A stretch of 64,000 bases of DNA from Aeromonas schubertii (lineage in GTDB: Bacteria; Pseudomonadota; Gammaproteobacteria; Enterobacterales; Aeromonadaceae), in contig NZ_CDDB01000001.1 in assembly GCF_000820105.1 (NCBI RefSeq), positions 1 to 64,000 on the forward strand, read 5' to 3'. Under the pieces are notes generated by a model, which saw nothing but the letters and a program-made list of their open reading frames with translations, searched no databases and was not told the origin of the DNA. Both the position numbers and the translations under genes were made by a program. Numbering within the stretch: the first letter of the stretch is position 1; each line of letters begins with the position of its first letter. Below, piece by piece: positions 1-8,630 of this stretch.

Positions 1-1
1 C

Positions 2-1591
2 GAAGAGGGGCTCTTCTACTTCCACGAGTTTGAAGCCGGCAAGCACCGCATCATCTTTGCCGACGATGCCGCAGCGGTGACCCAAGGCCCCGAGCTCTTC
101 TTTAACCTCGGCAACCGCTCGCTGGAGCAGGGCCCTTACGTGCGCCAGTTCCACTATAGGGAGGCGGTGCGTCCAAGCGATGTGGAGCTCAAAGACTACA
201 GCTTCAAGACCCCGGCCTATGCCCTTAGCCACAAGAAGGCGGGCAGCGAGCTCGACCATCAACGGGATACCTATCAGCACTTCGACTATCCGGGGCGCTT
301 CAAAGAGGACCCGAGCGGCAAGGCCTTCGTCCAGCACCGGCTCGATGCCCTGCGCAATGATGCAGTCAGCGGTAGTGGCAAGTCCAACAGTGCCGCGCTG
401 CTGCCAGGGCAGCGCTTCTCGCTCACCGAACACCCGAACGCCAGCCTCAACTGCGACTGGCAGATAGTGCACATCAGCCACACCGGCGAGCAGCCCCAGG
501 CCCTGGAAGAGGAGGGGGGCAGCGGCCCGACCGTCTATCACAACGAGTTTGCGGTGGTTAAAGGGAGCACCACCTGGCGCCCGCAGATCCCCCACAAGCC
601 CATGGTGGACGGGCCGCACATCGCCACCGTGGTGGGCCCCGAGGGGGAAGAGATCTACTGCGACGAGCACGGCCGGGTCAAACTGCAATTCCCGTGGGAC
701 CGCTATGGCGAGAGCAACGATCAGAGCTCCTGCTGGGTGCGGGTGAGCCAGGGCTGGGCCGGCGGCCAGTACGGCATGATGGCCATTCCGCGTATCGGCC
801 ACGAGGTGATCGTGAGTTTTCTGGAAGGGGATCCGGACCAGCCGATTGTCACCGGGCGCACCTATCACGCCACCAACCGGCCGCCGTACCCTCTTCCGGC
901 CAACAAGACCCGCACCGTGCTGCGCACCGAGACCCACCAGGGTGAGGGCTTTAACGAACTGCGTTTTGAAGACCAGGCGGGGCAGGAAGAGATCTATATC
1001 CACGGTCAGAAGGATCTCAACGCACTCATTGAAAACGACGTGGCCTGGCACATCAAACACGACGAGCATCGGGATATCGACAATGAGCGGGTGACCCGCA
1101 TCAAGGCCAACGACCACCTGACGGTGGAGGGGGAGAAGCGCGACCAGATCAAGGCCGACTACTCGCTGACCGTTGATAGCTCGATGCACCAGAAGCTGGG
1201 GCAGTCGCTGCTGGTGGAGGCGGGCGCCGAGGTACACCACAAGTCGGGCATGAAGATAGTGATGGAGGCAGGGGCCGAGCTGACCCTCAAGGTCGGGGGC
1301 AGCTTTGTGAAGATCGATGCCGGCGGCGTGACCGTCAGCGGCGGCTCCATCAAGATGAACTCTGGCGGCAGCCCCGGCTCTGGCTCGGGCTGGGGGGGGC
1401 AGGCACCCTCATTGCCGAAAGCTGTCGCGACTGAGCCGTCTCCCGAGCATGTTACTGTCACTCCGGTAGCACCAACACAGACGAGTGCAAAAGCCTTGTT
1501 GAAGCAGCTTCCACCTATGGAGAAACCCGTCTGCATCCCTTGCATGCTCAGAGCCATGGCTCAGGGCGATGCGGTAGTGAAGGGAGAGTAA
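2..1591 (+). CDS. vgrG: VgrG spike protein of the type VI secretion system (5' end outside window)
   Basis: The open frame runs in from before the window edge, so the first residues seen ([10 protein letters not shown]...) are internal and the start is missing. VgrG trimers form the puncturing tip of the T6SS tube and carry effectors. Seen: the gp27/gp44-like part, the oligonucleotide-binding region with [19 protein letters not shown] and [14 protein letters not shown], then a gp5-like beta-helix repeat stretch and a Gly/Ser-rich tail. The C-terminal extension of about 80 residues ends in a Cys-containing segment (CIPCMLRA) and shows no recognisable toxin domain. The next gene starts 2 bases later, so it is the first visible gene of a vgrG-adaptor-immunity-effector operon. 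Family assignment is firm; cargo is inferred from the neighbours. Confidence 0.95.
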   Translation, partial: EEGLFYFHEFEAGKHRIIFADDAAAVTQGPELFFNLGNRSLEQGPYVRQFHYREAVRPSDVELKDYSFKTPAYALSHKKAGSELDHQRDTYQHFDYPGRFKEDPSGKAFVQHRLDALRNDAVSGSGKSNSAALLPGQRFSLTEHPNASLNCDWQIVHISHTGEQPQALEEEGGSGPTVYHNEFAVVKGSTTWRPQIPHKPMVDGPHIATVVGPEGEEIYCDEHGRVKLQFPWDRYGESNDQSSCWVRVSQGWAGGQYGMMAIPRIGHEVIVSFLEGDPDQPIVTGRTYHATNRPPYPLPANKTRTVLRTETHQGEGFNELRFEDQAGQEEIYIHGQKDLNALIENDVAWHIKHDEHRDIDNERVTRIKANDHLTVEGEKRDQIKADYSLTVDSSMHQKLGQSLLVEAGAEVHHKSGMKIVMEAGAELTLKVGGSFVKIDAGGVTVSGGSIKMNSGGSPGSGSGWGGQAPSLPKAVATEPSPEHVTVTPVAPTQTSAKALLKQLPPMEKPVCIPCMLRAMAQGDAVVKGE

Positions 1592-1592
1592 G

Positions 1593-2318
1593 ATGCTACC
1601 TGAATCCATCTGGCGTGAAGGAAAGGCAGTTGCGCTTATTGAAGCGGCCCATCTTAGTGCCGAGCAGCGAGAGAAGATGAGTGAGGGGCTGTTTTTGCCG
1701 CTCTATCTGCATGACGACCTGTTTGAGCTGGTCAATCTTGGCCCCTGGCTCTGGCAGAGCTCACAACAGGATGAAGGCTTGCTTGCCGAACTCACCGAGC
1801 AAGGACATGTTGTTGGGCTGATCGACAGCGAGCGACCTGTAGAAGCCCTGCAAGAGCAGTTGGCTCTGGGAGCAAGAGTGATAGAACCAAACGGCAAGTT
1901 CAGTATGCTGCTGCGGTTCTATACCCCTGATGCCTTGCCCTTGTTGCTTGACCAGCAGAATGCCCCCTGGCTTGGCGGTCTTTTTGGTGGCATCAGTCGT
2001 TGGTGGCTACGGGAGTGCAATGGCAACTGGCGTGAGCTGGACTTGTCTGTCCCCCAGGCAGATCCAGTTCTGGTACAACTGACCCCGGCACTCTATCAAG
2101 CATTGGAAGGATCACCGCAAGCCCATCGACTGCTGGCGCTCTGGCAATCAGGGGATAATATTGCTCAGTTTCCGCCTTGTGAGCGGATGGCCATGGTTCG
2201 CAAGGCACTCGACAAGGCCAAACAGGCAGGGGCAAGCGACGCTCAGTTAATGCTCTGGGGATTGGCCTATCTGGAAGGTGGGCGCTCAGCCTTGGATCAA
2301 CTCAAGCAATCAGCATGA
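1593..2318 (+). CDS. DUF4123 domain protein, T6SS effector adaptor (Tap/TEC type)
   Basis: A protein of 241 residues directly behind vgrG, starting one base after its stop codon. DUF4123 proteins are chaperone-adaptors that load a cognate effector onto the VgrG tip; the N-terminal half here has the family look (YLHDDLFELVNLGPWLWQ, then ARVIEPNGKFSMLLRFYTPDALPLLL). No signal peptide or membrane segment is seen, in line with a cytoplasmic loader. Its partner is probably the DUF2235 effector three genes downstream. The family call rests on position and sequence feel, not on a profile search. Confidence 0.85.
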   Translation: MLPESIWREGKAVALIEAAHLSAEQREKMSEGLFLPLYLHDDLFELVNLGPWLWQSSQQDEGLLAELTEQGHVVGLIDSERPVEALQEQLALGARVIEPNGKFSMLLRFYTPDALPLLLDQQNAPWLGGLFGGISRWWLRECNGNWRELDLSVPQADPVLVQLTPALYQALEGSPQAHRLLALWQSGDNIAQFPPCERMAMVRKALDKAKQAGASDAQLMLWGLAYLEGGRSALDQLKQSA

Positions 2319-2830
2319 GAGTAGAAAGAAGCCTGACACGCTTTATCTCCACGATGGCCACGGCTGCGTGGGACTTGATGCCCCGCTGGGGACGCTGGCT
2401 GAGTGCCATTGTGTTGGTGCTCTGGCTGGGATGGACGTTTCTGCTGCAGGAGCGACATGGCGGGGCCTCTATCGTGGTCCATTCTGTGATCGACCGCCCC
2501 ATCAGTTACGTCTACGTCAATGGCAAGATGGGGAGCAACACGTTTGCATTTGACGGGTTCAGTGCTGGTGGGGGCGGTAGTGCGGGCCCCTATCGGATCG
2601 ATGGCTATACGGTGAAGATCGATTGGGAACTCGATATGACCGAGGAGCAAGAAAAAGCAGGCTACCGATTTGAAAAACACTCGCTCACCCTGCCCATGCC
2701 CCAGCGGGAAAAGGGGCAGAATAACTTTCATGTCCTCTTTTTGCCCGACAACAAAGTGATGGTGCGATGGGGAGGTTGGGCTGAGCCTGTGATGAATGAC
2801 GTGATTAATAACTATCGGACGAGGAAATAG
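2315..2830 (+). CDS. DUF3304-like membrane-anchored protein, putative T6SS immunity protein (copy 1)
   Basis: 171 residues; the ATG overlaps the adaptor stop by four bases (ATGA), so translation is probably coupled. One hydrophobic segment (about residues 28-45, LSAIVLVLWLGWTFLL) should anchor it in the inner membrane with the C-terminal domain in the periplasm. That domain has the tyrosine/glycine-rich pattern SYVYVNGKMGSN...GGGGSAGPY and KIDWEL seen in DUF3304 proteins, which often sit beside DUF2235 phospholipase effectors. The first 53 residues are almost identical to the second copy at 2946, while the C-terminal halves differ. Immunity is inferred from position. Confidence 0.7.
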   Translation: MRVERSLTRFISTMATAAWDLMPRWGRWLSAIVLVLWLGWTFLLQERHGGASIVVHSVIDRPISYVYVNGKMGSNTFAFDGFSAGGGGSAGPYRIDGYTVKIDWELDMTEEQEKAGYRFEKHSLTLPMPQREKGQNNFHVLFLPDNKVMVRWGGWAEPVMNDVINNYRTRK

Positions 2831-2832
2831 TG

Positions 2833-2931
2833 ATGGTGGATAGGGATGACCTGAAGTGCCGGATAGATCGAGAAGAGAGTCTTCATCAAGCGGGGACCTG
2901 CTCGCTGGTTGAGCGTTCGGCCCAGGAATAA
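2833..2931 (+). pseudogene. orphan 5' fragment of the downstream T6SS effector gene
   Basis: This 32-codon reading frame begins MVDRDDLKCRIDREESLHQA, the same residues as the intact effector at 3464. It lacks two codons (Ile-Gly) found in the intact gene, then leaves the homology after TCSL and stops. It keeps the same stop-start overlap with the gene before it (TAGTGATG) as the intact copy. It marks the end of a tandem duplication unit made of one immunity gene plus the beginning of the effector, and is too short to be a functional toxin. Confidence 0.85.
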
Positions 2932-2945
2932 CAAAAGAGGCAAGC

Positions 2946-3464
2946 ATGAGCGTAGAAAGAAGCCTGACCCAATTTATCTCCACGATGGCCACGGCTGCGT
3001 GGGACTTGATGCCCCGCTGGGGGCGCTGGCTGAGTGCCATTGTGCTGGTGCTCTGGCTGGGATGGACGTTTCTGTTGCAGGAGCGACATGGCGGGGCTTC
3101 AGTTGTGCTCATGTCGGTGATTGATCGGCCCATCACCTACGTCTATGTCAATGGCAAGATGGGCAGCAACACAGATGCGTTTGATGGATTCGGTGCGGGC
3201 GGGGGCGGCAGTGCGGGCCCCTATAAGATCGACGGCGATACGGTCGAGATCAAATGGGAGTTGGCGATGACCCGCAAGCAGTATGACGAGCTTGGTTACA
3301 GGCCAGAAGTGCATAAAGTGGTTTTGCCCATGCCCAAGCGGGAGAAGGGGCAGGATGATTTTTGTGTACTGATACTGCCCGATAATACCCCGATGATTCG
3401 TTGGGCCCACAGCTGCCCGGTTGAGCTGGATAGCATTGTTGATACCTATCGGACGAGGAGATAG
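2946..3464 (+). CDS. DUF3304-like membrane-anchored protein, putative T6SS immunity protein (copy 2)
   Basis: 172 residues, paralogue of the 2315 gene. The anchor half is nearly identical, also at DNA level, while the periplasmic half has diverged: ELAMTRKQYDELGYRPEVHKVVLPM here against ELDMTEEQEKAGYRFEKHSLTLPM there, each quoted only in part. An AGAGG ribosome site precedes the ATG. Its stop overlaps the GTG start of the effector, the usual arrangement for an effector-immunity pair, so this copy is the more likely cognate immunity protein; copy 1 may neutralise a variant toxin. Confidence 0.7.
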   Translation: MSVERSLTQFISTMATAAWDLMPRWGRWLSAIVLVLWLGWTFLLQERHGGASVVLMSVIDRPITYVYVNGKMGSNTDAFDGFGAGGGGSAGPYKIDGDTVEIKWELAMTRKQYDELGYRPEVHKVVLPMPKREKGQDDFCVLILPDNTPMIRWAHSCPVELDSIVDTYRTRR

Positions 3465-5167
3465 TGATGGTGGATAGGGATGATCTGAAGTGCCGTATTG
3501 ATCGAGAAGAGAGCCTCCATCAGGCGGGGATCGGCACCTGCTCGCTGGCGTTGCAAATAGGTTTCTTCTTCGATGGCACCAAGCGGAATATCTACACAGA
3601 TGAAGAGATCCGGCGGCTGACCAATGTGGGACGTCTGTTTCGAGCCCATCCGGAGGAAATCAAGGCTGCACTCACCTCGTCCTATTCATACGCCAAGGTT
3701 TACATTCCAGGCTTGGGCACAGAGCTCAACGATACGACCTCCGAGCAACTGGACAGCATTCTGGATGCAAGGCAGAAGGCGTTGGCTGGTGATTACCTTG
3801 ACGATTTGAAAGGTCAGGCCAAAGAAACGGTGGTTAACGCAGTCAAGGACGATTGGAGCAAGGTTCTGACCAATAAGCTCGGCGATATGCTGACCCTGAA
3901 GAGTAGTTTCGAGGCATCCGTCTCGGCGGCCAAAAATGCGGCCAAACGAGCACTGGTCGAAGCGGTAGCGCCCATCCGGGATAACCCGTTGGTCGCTGAC
4001 CTGCTGATGACCGGGGTGGACGCCAGAGTCGACTTTGCCAAGAACCGCTTCAAAAAGAACGTGTCTGCTTCCAAAGAACTGAACAAGCTTCCCATCAAGT
4101 TGATCCAGGTGTCGGTCTTCGGGGCCGATCTGGGGGCAGCTCTGGCCCGCCGCTTTATCGAGGAGCTGCTGGAGTCGGTCTGTACCAAGGTGGGCAACGA
4201 GTACCGTTTTGAAGAGAGCAAGGTCGAGGTGATCTTCGCTGGCCTCTTCGACAGTTCACGGCGTAGCCTGCTCGATATGGGGGATACCGTCGCCGAGGTG
4301 TCTGACTGGGCCAGTTTGCTCACCAAGAGCCCGGCTGCTATGCCGTTGGGCGTGGTGGCTGGGGCCAAGGTGATCGACTACAACAAGCCCCTTCACTCAG
4401 CCGTCAAGCGAGCCCTGCATCTGGTGGCTGCCCATGAACGCCGTGACTATCGCCCACTGCTACCCCTTGGGCCGCTCAAACAAGGTTGGCGGGAGGAGCT
4501 CTGCCCTGGCATCAGCGAAGATGTTACCGGGGGCTTGCTGCCCAACGAACAGCGACCCAGTGCCGAGCTTTGCCGGGTGCCGCTTAGAAAGATGTTTGAT
4601 ACCGCTCGTCGGGCTCAGGTGCCGTTCCCCAACTTCCGAACTCTTGATGAAAAGAACCCCCGTGTAGCTCAATACTTCGTCATGCTGGACAACTTGGCTG
4701 GGCGCTCCGTGCAGGATTTCAGCGACTATTACCAGCAGTGGGCCGGTCGAGTCGACCCGACACCCGATGGGTTCGAGCGGCATATGAACTGTTACTGCAT
4801 CTGGCTCGGGGAAAAACTCTATGACTATCGGGCACGCCTCAAGGTTGCCAGTGACAGCGAGCGGGCCCTGCTCAAAGAGCGTTGGGGCTGGTTGGAGCAA
4901 GTCGGGCGGGATGCCGAGGCCATCGCCAATGGTAGGGGGATTCGTCGCAGAACCATGCAGGCAGCCAAACTGGTGCTGTTTTTCAATGAGTCAAAACGCG
5001 TACCACGTAACGTGGACGCCTTCTTCAACTACTTCATGCATGACTTCAGCTCGAAGGAGCTCAAGCACGCCACGCTCCACGCTCAGGCCAACACCATGCT
5101 CCGCAGCAACAACTTCTTTGTCCCCCGTGGCATTGAGACGGTGGAGGTCGATAAAGAGGCGGCGTGA
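3464..5167 (+). CDS. DUF2235 (Tle1-like) T6SS effector with an altered nucleophile motif
   Basis: 567 residues from the GTG; an ATG one codon later is equally possible. DUF2235 proteins are alpha/beta hydrolases, and in Tle1 effectors they are phospholipases injected by the T6SS. Family landmarks are seen: FFFDGTKRN near the N-terminus, VIFAGLFDSSRR, LHLVAAHERRDYRPLL, and PGISEDVTGG where the family has a HSDVGGGY-like motif. The nucleophile elbow, normally G-x-S-x-G, reads G-A-D-L-G at residues 220-224, so the serine is replaced by Asp222. The protein may be catalytically dead, use another chemistry, or act as a non-enzymatic toxin. Context (vgrG, adaptor, immunity pair) strongly supports T6SS delivery. 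Confidence 0.8.
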   Translation: MMVDRDDLKCRIDREESLHQAGIGTCSLALQIGFFFDGTKRNIYTDEEIRRLTNVGRLFRAHPEEIKAALTSSYSYAKVYIPGLGTELNDTTSEQLDSILDARQKALAGDYLDDLKGQAKETVVNAVKDDWSKVLTNKLGDMLTLKSSFEASVSAAKNAAKRALVEAVAPIRDNPLVADLLMTGVDARVDFAKNRFKKNVSASKELNKLPIKLIQVSVFGADLGAALARRFIEELLESVCTKVGNEYRFEESKVEVIFAGLFDSSRRSLLDMGDTVAEVSDWASLLTKSPAAMPLGVVAGAKVIDYNKPLHSAVKRALHLVAAHERRDYRPLLPLGPLKQGWREELCPGISEDVTGGLLPNEQRPSAELCRVPLRKMFDTARRAQVPFPNFRTLDEKNPRVAQYFVMLDNLAGRSVQDFSDYYQQWAGRVDPTPDGFERHMNCYCIWLGEKLYDYRARLKVASDSERALLKERWGWLEQVGRDAEAIANGRGIRRRTMQAAKLVLFFNESKRVPRNVDAFFNYFMHDFSSKELKHATLHAQANTMLRSNNFFVPRGIETVEVDKEAA

Positions 5168-5216
5168 GGTAGTAAATTCTGTGACACCCACCATTTTGAC
5201 AGGGGCATCGCGCTAT

Positions 5217-5240
5217 GGTGGCCAAGCCCACTTGGCCACC
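5217..5240 (+). terminator. small hairpin downstream of the T6SS effector
   Basis: Inverted arms GGTGGCCAA (5217-5225) and TTGGCCACC (5232-5240) with a six-base loop, just ahead of the larger palindrome. It has no T-run of its own, so it may only add structure to the termination region. Confidence 0.4.
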
Positions 5241-5241
5241 G

Positions 5242-5291
5242 CCCCATAAACAGTCAGGCCCGCCTTTTGGCGGGCCTGACTGTTTATGGGG
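5242..5291. terminator. perfect 23-bp palindrome, bidirectional terminator between convergent operons
   Basis: Arms at 5242-5264 and 5269-5291 are exact reverse complements around a TTTT loop. The outer part is A/T rich (ATAAA / TTTAT), so both strands end a GC stem with a short A/T run. It lies between the T6SS operon (plus) and yqeB (minus), where a shared terminator is expected. Confidence 0.85.
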
Positions 5292-5303
5292 ATTGCCGAA
5301 CGA

Positions 5304-6893
5304 TTATCGTTGGGAGAGGTGGAGCATAGCCTCGAGCACGGCGCCGGCGATGGCGCGGGCCTTGTCCGAGACGGTGGTGAAATCGGCGCGCTCGCCGCGC
5401 GGGTCTATGTCGCCAATCTTGAAGCCGGGGGTGACGCTTATGCCGTCAGAGAGCAGCCCGCGCACCATGCCGGAGAGCGGCGCGATGACGGGGGTGTCGC
5501 CTACCCGGGCGACCGGGTCTCCCTCCTTGACCAGATCCCCGAGCCGGCAGAGCCCCTCCATCACCCCCTCGACCGGGGCCCGGAGCACCCGACGTTCCGA
5601 GTGACCGTCGATGACGCCGGGAATGCCGGTGTTGGGTTGGGCATAGCCCTGGTAGATGACCCGTCCCAGATGATGGCCCCGGTTGGTCTCGATCACCGCA
5701 TCGCAATCGCGGCCCGCCTCGAAGCCCGGGCCGAGAGCCACCGTGATGGGGGCCATCTCCCTGTGGGTGCCGAGGTTTTGCTTGGCGAGGATGGCATCGA
5801 TGACAAAGCGTGGCTTGAGCTCGGTCAAGGCCTGGCACTCGGGGTCGGCCAGCACGGGGATGATGCCGCGCGCCAGGGTCTCCAGCGCCTGCTCCGGGTT
5901 GTCGACCCGCTCGGCGCGCACCCCTTCCACCTCGGCGTGGCCATCGAACATGGCCTGGGCGAAGGCGACGCTGCGGCGGATCACGGTCGGGCAGGGCAGA
6001 TCCAGCATGGCCACCTTAAAGCCTGCGTGGTGCAGACGCAGGGCCACCCCGGTCGCCATGTCCCCCGAGCCGCGGATCACCACCAGTTTCTCCCGGGTCA
6101 GGCGCACATCTTCTTGCAGCAGGCCACCGGGCTTGCGGTTTTTCACCTGCAGCAACTCGGCCAGGATGCTGATGGCAATCTCCTCCGGGGTCTCGGCCCC
6201 TATGTTGTAGCCGATGGGGGAGTGCAGACGCTGCAGCTGTTCCTGGCTCACCCCTTGCTGGCGCAGGGCCTGGGTGAAGGTCTGTACCTTGCGCTTGCTG
6301 GCGAGCAGCCCCAGATAGGCGAGGGGACGAGTGATGAGTCGCTCGAGGGCCTCCTTGTCCTGATGGTTGGTGGCGATGATGACAAAGTCGGTTGGCTCGA
6401 TGGCGAGGGCCTCGATGGCGGCGCTCATGGTCTCGCCGTGGTGCAGATGGGTGCCGGCGGGGAAGATGTCGGGATTCAGGCTGCCCTCAAAGCAGTCGCC
6501 CACATGAATGTCAAAGCCCAAAGGGGCCGCCGCATGGGCCAGGGCCCGGTTGACATGGCCGGCACCGATCAGCACCAGGCGCGGGCGCAGGCCGTAGACG
6601 TCGATATAGACCGACATGGCGCCGCCACAGTCCGAGCCCACCGCATGCTCCCCGTTGCGGGCCATGCGGCCGTGATAGATGCGGGACTTGCGCTCGGCAA
6701 TGGCCTCGATGGCCTCCTCGATCACCTTGCGCTCCACCATGCCGCCCCCTATGGTGCCGAGGATCTTGCCATCGGCCTGGATCAGCATCTGGGCCCGGTG
6801 ACGGGGGGTCGAGCCGCGGCTCTCGATGATCTGGGCCAGGGCGAAGGGGACGTTCTCCTGCTCCAGGCGGGCGGCGTGTGCAAACAGATTCAT
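5304..6893 (-). CDS. yqeB: selenium-dependent molybdenum cofactor protein YqeB (XdhC/CoxI family)
   Basis: 529 residues from the ATG at 6893 (MNLFAHAARLEQ), which starts two bases after the yqeC stop; longer in-frame starts lie inside yqeC and are unlikely. Closely resembles E. coli YqeB: the XdhC-type N-terminal half with ESRGSTPRH and GSDCGGAMSV, the Rossmann stretch VLIGAGHVNRALA, then a second half with VIRGSGDMATGVALRL and the conserved DAILAKQNLGT and GFKIGDIDPRG. The family is linked to maturation of selenium-dependent molybdenum hydroxylases, probably insertion of labile selenium/sulfur into the Mo site. Forms an operon with yqeC, ahead of the hydroxylases it should serve. Confidence 0.92.
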   Translation of the reverse strand: MNLFAHAARLEQENVPFALAQIIESRGSTPRHRAQMLIQADGKILGTIGGGMVERKVIEEAIEAIAERKSRIYHGRMARNGEHAVGSDCGGAMSVYIDVYGLRPRLVLIGAGHVNRALAHAAAPLGFDIHVGDCFEGSLNPDIFPAGTHLHHGETMSAAIEALAIEPTDFVIIATNHQDKEALERLITRPLAYLGLLASKRKVQTFTQALRQQGVSQEQLQRLHSPIGYNIGAETPEEIAISILAELLQVKNRKPGGLLQEDVRLTREKLVVIRGSGDMATGVALRLHHAGFKVAMLDLPCPTVIRRSVAFAQAMFDGHAEVEGVRAERVDNPEQALETLARGIIPVLADPECQALTELKPRFVIDAILAKQNLGTHREMAPITVALGPGFEAGRDCDAVIETNRGHHLGRVIYQGYAQPNTGIPGVIDGHSERRVLRAPVEGVMEGLCRLGDLVKEGDPVARVGDTPVIAPLSGMVRGLLSDGISVTPGFKIGDIDPRGERADFTTVSDKARAIAGAVLEAMLHLSQR

Positions 6894-6895
6894 AG

Positions 6896-7777
6896 TTACC
6901 TCTCTGACGGCGGCCACCCCTCGCCAAGCGAGTCGGCCACATGGGAGGCCGAGTAGCGGATGGCGACAGGCTCGCGCACCGCTCCCAGCCAGATGGCGTG
7001 GAGTTCGGGATGACGCTCCAGCAGGTGCGTCAGCTCGCTCTCCCACCCCCTCTCATTTTGATAATATCCATTGATAAACCAGATTCGTCCGGCATCGGGC
7101 TGGGCTCCCTTGAAGATCCCCTCCGGATGGTCGAGCAGGCCATCGAGCAGGGAGAGAGTGAGCGGTTGCCCCTCTGCCAGGCCACACAGGGCCTGCACTC
7201 TCTCCCAGCGGTGGATGTGTCCTGGCCCCGCCGGGGCGTCGATACAGGCCGCGCCCGTGAGGGCGATGACCCAGTCGCTGGCAAGGGGAATGCAAGGTTC
7301 GTGCAACGCTGGCAGCTTGAAGAGGCGACCTCGCGCCCCGTCGGCCTCGACCAGGATGAGATCGAAGCGCCCCAGCCCCTTGAGCCGGTCGAGGGCGGCG
7401 GGGGCGGGGCCGCACACCTTCTCTCCCTCGCGGGCGGTGAAATAGGCGGTGATGCCGGGGCGGGCGGCCGGTGTGTTATCAGCCAGCTCCCCGGTGGTCT
7501 CGCCCTGGTGACCTGCGTGCACATCACCAAGGTGATGGCCGATCACCAGGGTGTCGTATTGATCCCGGCTGGGCAGGTACATGCGGGTGGTGGTGGTGAC
7601 AAGCACCCGCATGCCCAATCTTGCAAAGTGGCGGGCCAGCCAATAAAGGGTGCTGGTCTTGCCACCGGCACCGCACAGGGCAATAAGGGTGGATGAGCCC
7701 GATTTTTTATTTACCAATTGGCCGAGCAGGCGTTCAATATCGGGAAAATAGCTGACCGATAAACAGGGATTTCCCAT
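6896..7777 (-). CDS. yqeC: selenium cofactor biosynthesis protein YqeC
   Basis: 293 residues. I chose the ATG at 7777 (MGNPCLSVSYFPD) because a GGGG ribosome site lies eight bases before it; a GTG at 7786 is possible. The N-terminal P-loop LCGAGGKTSTLYWLA (about residues 37-51) and the DLILVEADGARG motif are typical of YqeC, a putative NTPase found with YqeB in genomes that make the selenium-dependent molybdenum hydroxylase cofactor. The stop is followed after two bases by yqeB. The 5' end almost abuts divergent mocA, so no free promoter region lies between them. Confidence 0.92.
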   Translation of the reverse strand: MGNPCLSVSYFPDIERLLGQLVNKKSGSSTLIALCGAGGKTSTLYWLARHFARLGMRVLVTTTTRMYLPSRDQYDTLVIGHHLGDVHAGHQGETTGELADNTPAARPGITAYFTAREGEKVCGPAPAALDRLKGLGRFDLILVEADGARGRLFKLPALHEPCIPLASDWVIALTGAACIDAPAGPGHIHRWERVQALCGLAEGQPLTLSLLDGLLDHPEGIFKGAQPDAGRIWFINGYYQNERGWESELTHLLERHPELHAIWLGAVREPVAIRYSASHVADSLGEGWPPSER

Positions 7778-7805
7778 TATGCTCACCCCAAAAGAGAGTC
7801 ACGAG

Positions 7806-8441
7806 ATGGATAAACCACTCCCGCTACCCTGCGACTGTGTCATGACGGCGGCGGGATTATCCTCCCGCATGGGGGAGTGGAAAATGATGCTACCGTATCG
7901 CGGGGGAACCTTGCTTGATGCGAGTCTCAAAAATGCCCTCTCTGCCTGCCAGCGGGTGATATTGGTGGTGGGCCATCGGGGTGACGAGCTGATGAGCCGT
8001 TATGCGTATCATCCGAATATCGAGGTGATCGAAAACCCCGACTACCGGGCCGGGTTGGCCGGCTCGGTGCAACTGGGGGTGGCCGCCTGCCAAAGCGAGC
8101 ATCTCTTTATCACCCACGGGGATCTCCCCTGCCTCTCCCGCCCCGTGTTCGAGGCCCTGTGGCACCAGAGAGGTGAGCAAACACTTCTCCCCTGTCACAA
8201 TGAAAAGGCGGGTCACCCCGTGTTGATGCCGCGCTCCCTGGCGCGCGCGCTGGCCCGCGCCGAGCTCACCGGCCCGGTGCGCCGATGGCTGCTCTCTCAT
8301 CCCCATCGCCATGTGGCGCTGGAGTGGCAAGCCATCCTGCTGGACGTGGACACCCCGCAAGCCTACCGGGAGCTGCTGGCCCGCGCGCCCGACGAGGAGG
8401 AGGGGAGGGAAGGTGTAACTTGCATGGATATGCATTGTTGA
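7806..8441 (+). CDS. mocA: molybdenum cofactor cytidylyltransferase MocA
   Basis: 211 residues from the ATG at 7806, preceded by GAGAG at a good distance; an upstream ATG at 7779 would add nine residues. MocA transfers CMP from CTP to Mo-molybdopterin, giving the MCD cofactor used by xanthine-dehydrogenase-type enzymes. The nucleotidyltransferase signature is clear: TAAGLSSRMGEWKMMLPY at the N-terminus, then HGDLPCLSR (metal-binding Asp) and LLDVDTPQ near the end. It stands between the divergent yqeBC pair and the hydroxylase operon, the same order as ygfJ in E. coli. Xdh and XdhD downstream are its likely clients. Confidence 0.92.
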   Translation: MDKPLPLPCDCVMTAAGLSSRMGEWKMMLPYRGGTLLDASLKNALSACQRVILVVGHRGDELMSRYAYHPNIEVIENPDYRAGLAGSVQLGVAACQSEHLFITHGDLPCLSRPVFEALWHQRGEQTLLPCHNEKAGHPVLMPRSLARALARAELTGPVRRWLLSHPHRHVALEWQAILLDVDTPQAYRELLARAPDEEEGREGVTCMDMHC

Positions 8442-8456
8442 GCGGGGTGTAAAACG

Positions 8457-8530
8457 TATCAAAGTGATAGAAAAAGCCCCGCTTTTGATATTCGGCACCC
8501 TCTGATAAATAAGTTGAGTGGTAATTGATA
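8457..8530 (+). promoter_or_regulatory. candidate activator sites (TTTGATA motifs) upstream of the ygfK promoter
   Basis: TATCAAA (8457-8463) and TTTGATA (8484-8490) form an inverted pair and ATTGATA (8524-8530) is a third copy, about 100-170 bases before the sigma-54 type site. The same TTTGATA word occurs twice upstream of the xdhA promoter. An inverted repeat AGCGGGG/CCCCGCT (8441-8447, 8477-8483) followed by TTTT may also act as a weak mocA terminator. Assignment to YgeV is inference. Confidence 0.4.
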
Positions 8531-8630
8531 TTTGCTCTCATTTTCATTGGCTGGCGGGGCTTGACGTTGACGGTCATTAATCTGATTTGGCTCACGAAAT
8601 TGCCACCGTCTCTATTTGATGGCAGGCCGC

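Larger units (their letters stand above)
2315..3548 (+). repeat. tandem duplication of immunity gene plus effector 5' end
   Basis: Unit 1 covers 2315-2908 and unit 2 covers 2946-3548, offset 631-634 bases. Each unit holds a DUF3304-like gene, the TAGTGATG junction and about 75 bases of effector coding sequence. Identity is highest over the first 160 bases and over the effector 5' end; the middle (periplasmic domain) has diverged by substitution. Confidence 0.85.

Noticed and set aside
8588..8604. TTGGCTCACGAAATTGCC as a sigma-54 promoter
   Set aside because: GG and GC are 13 bases apart instead of 12; the site at 8631 has correct spacing.
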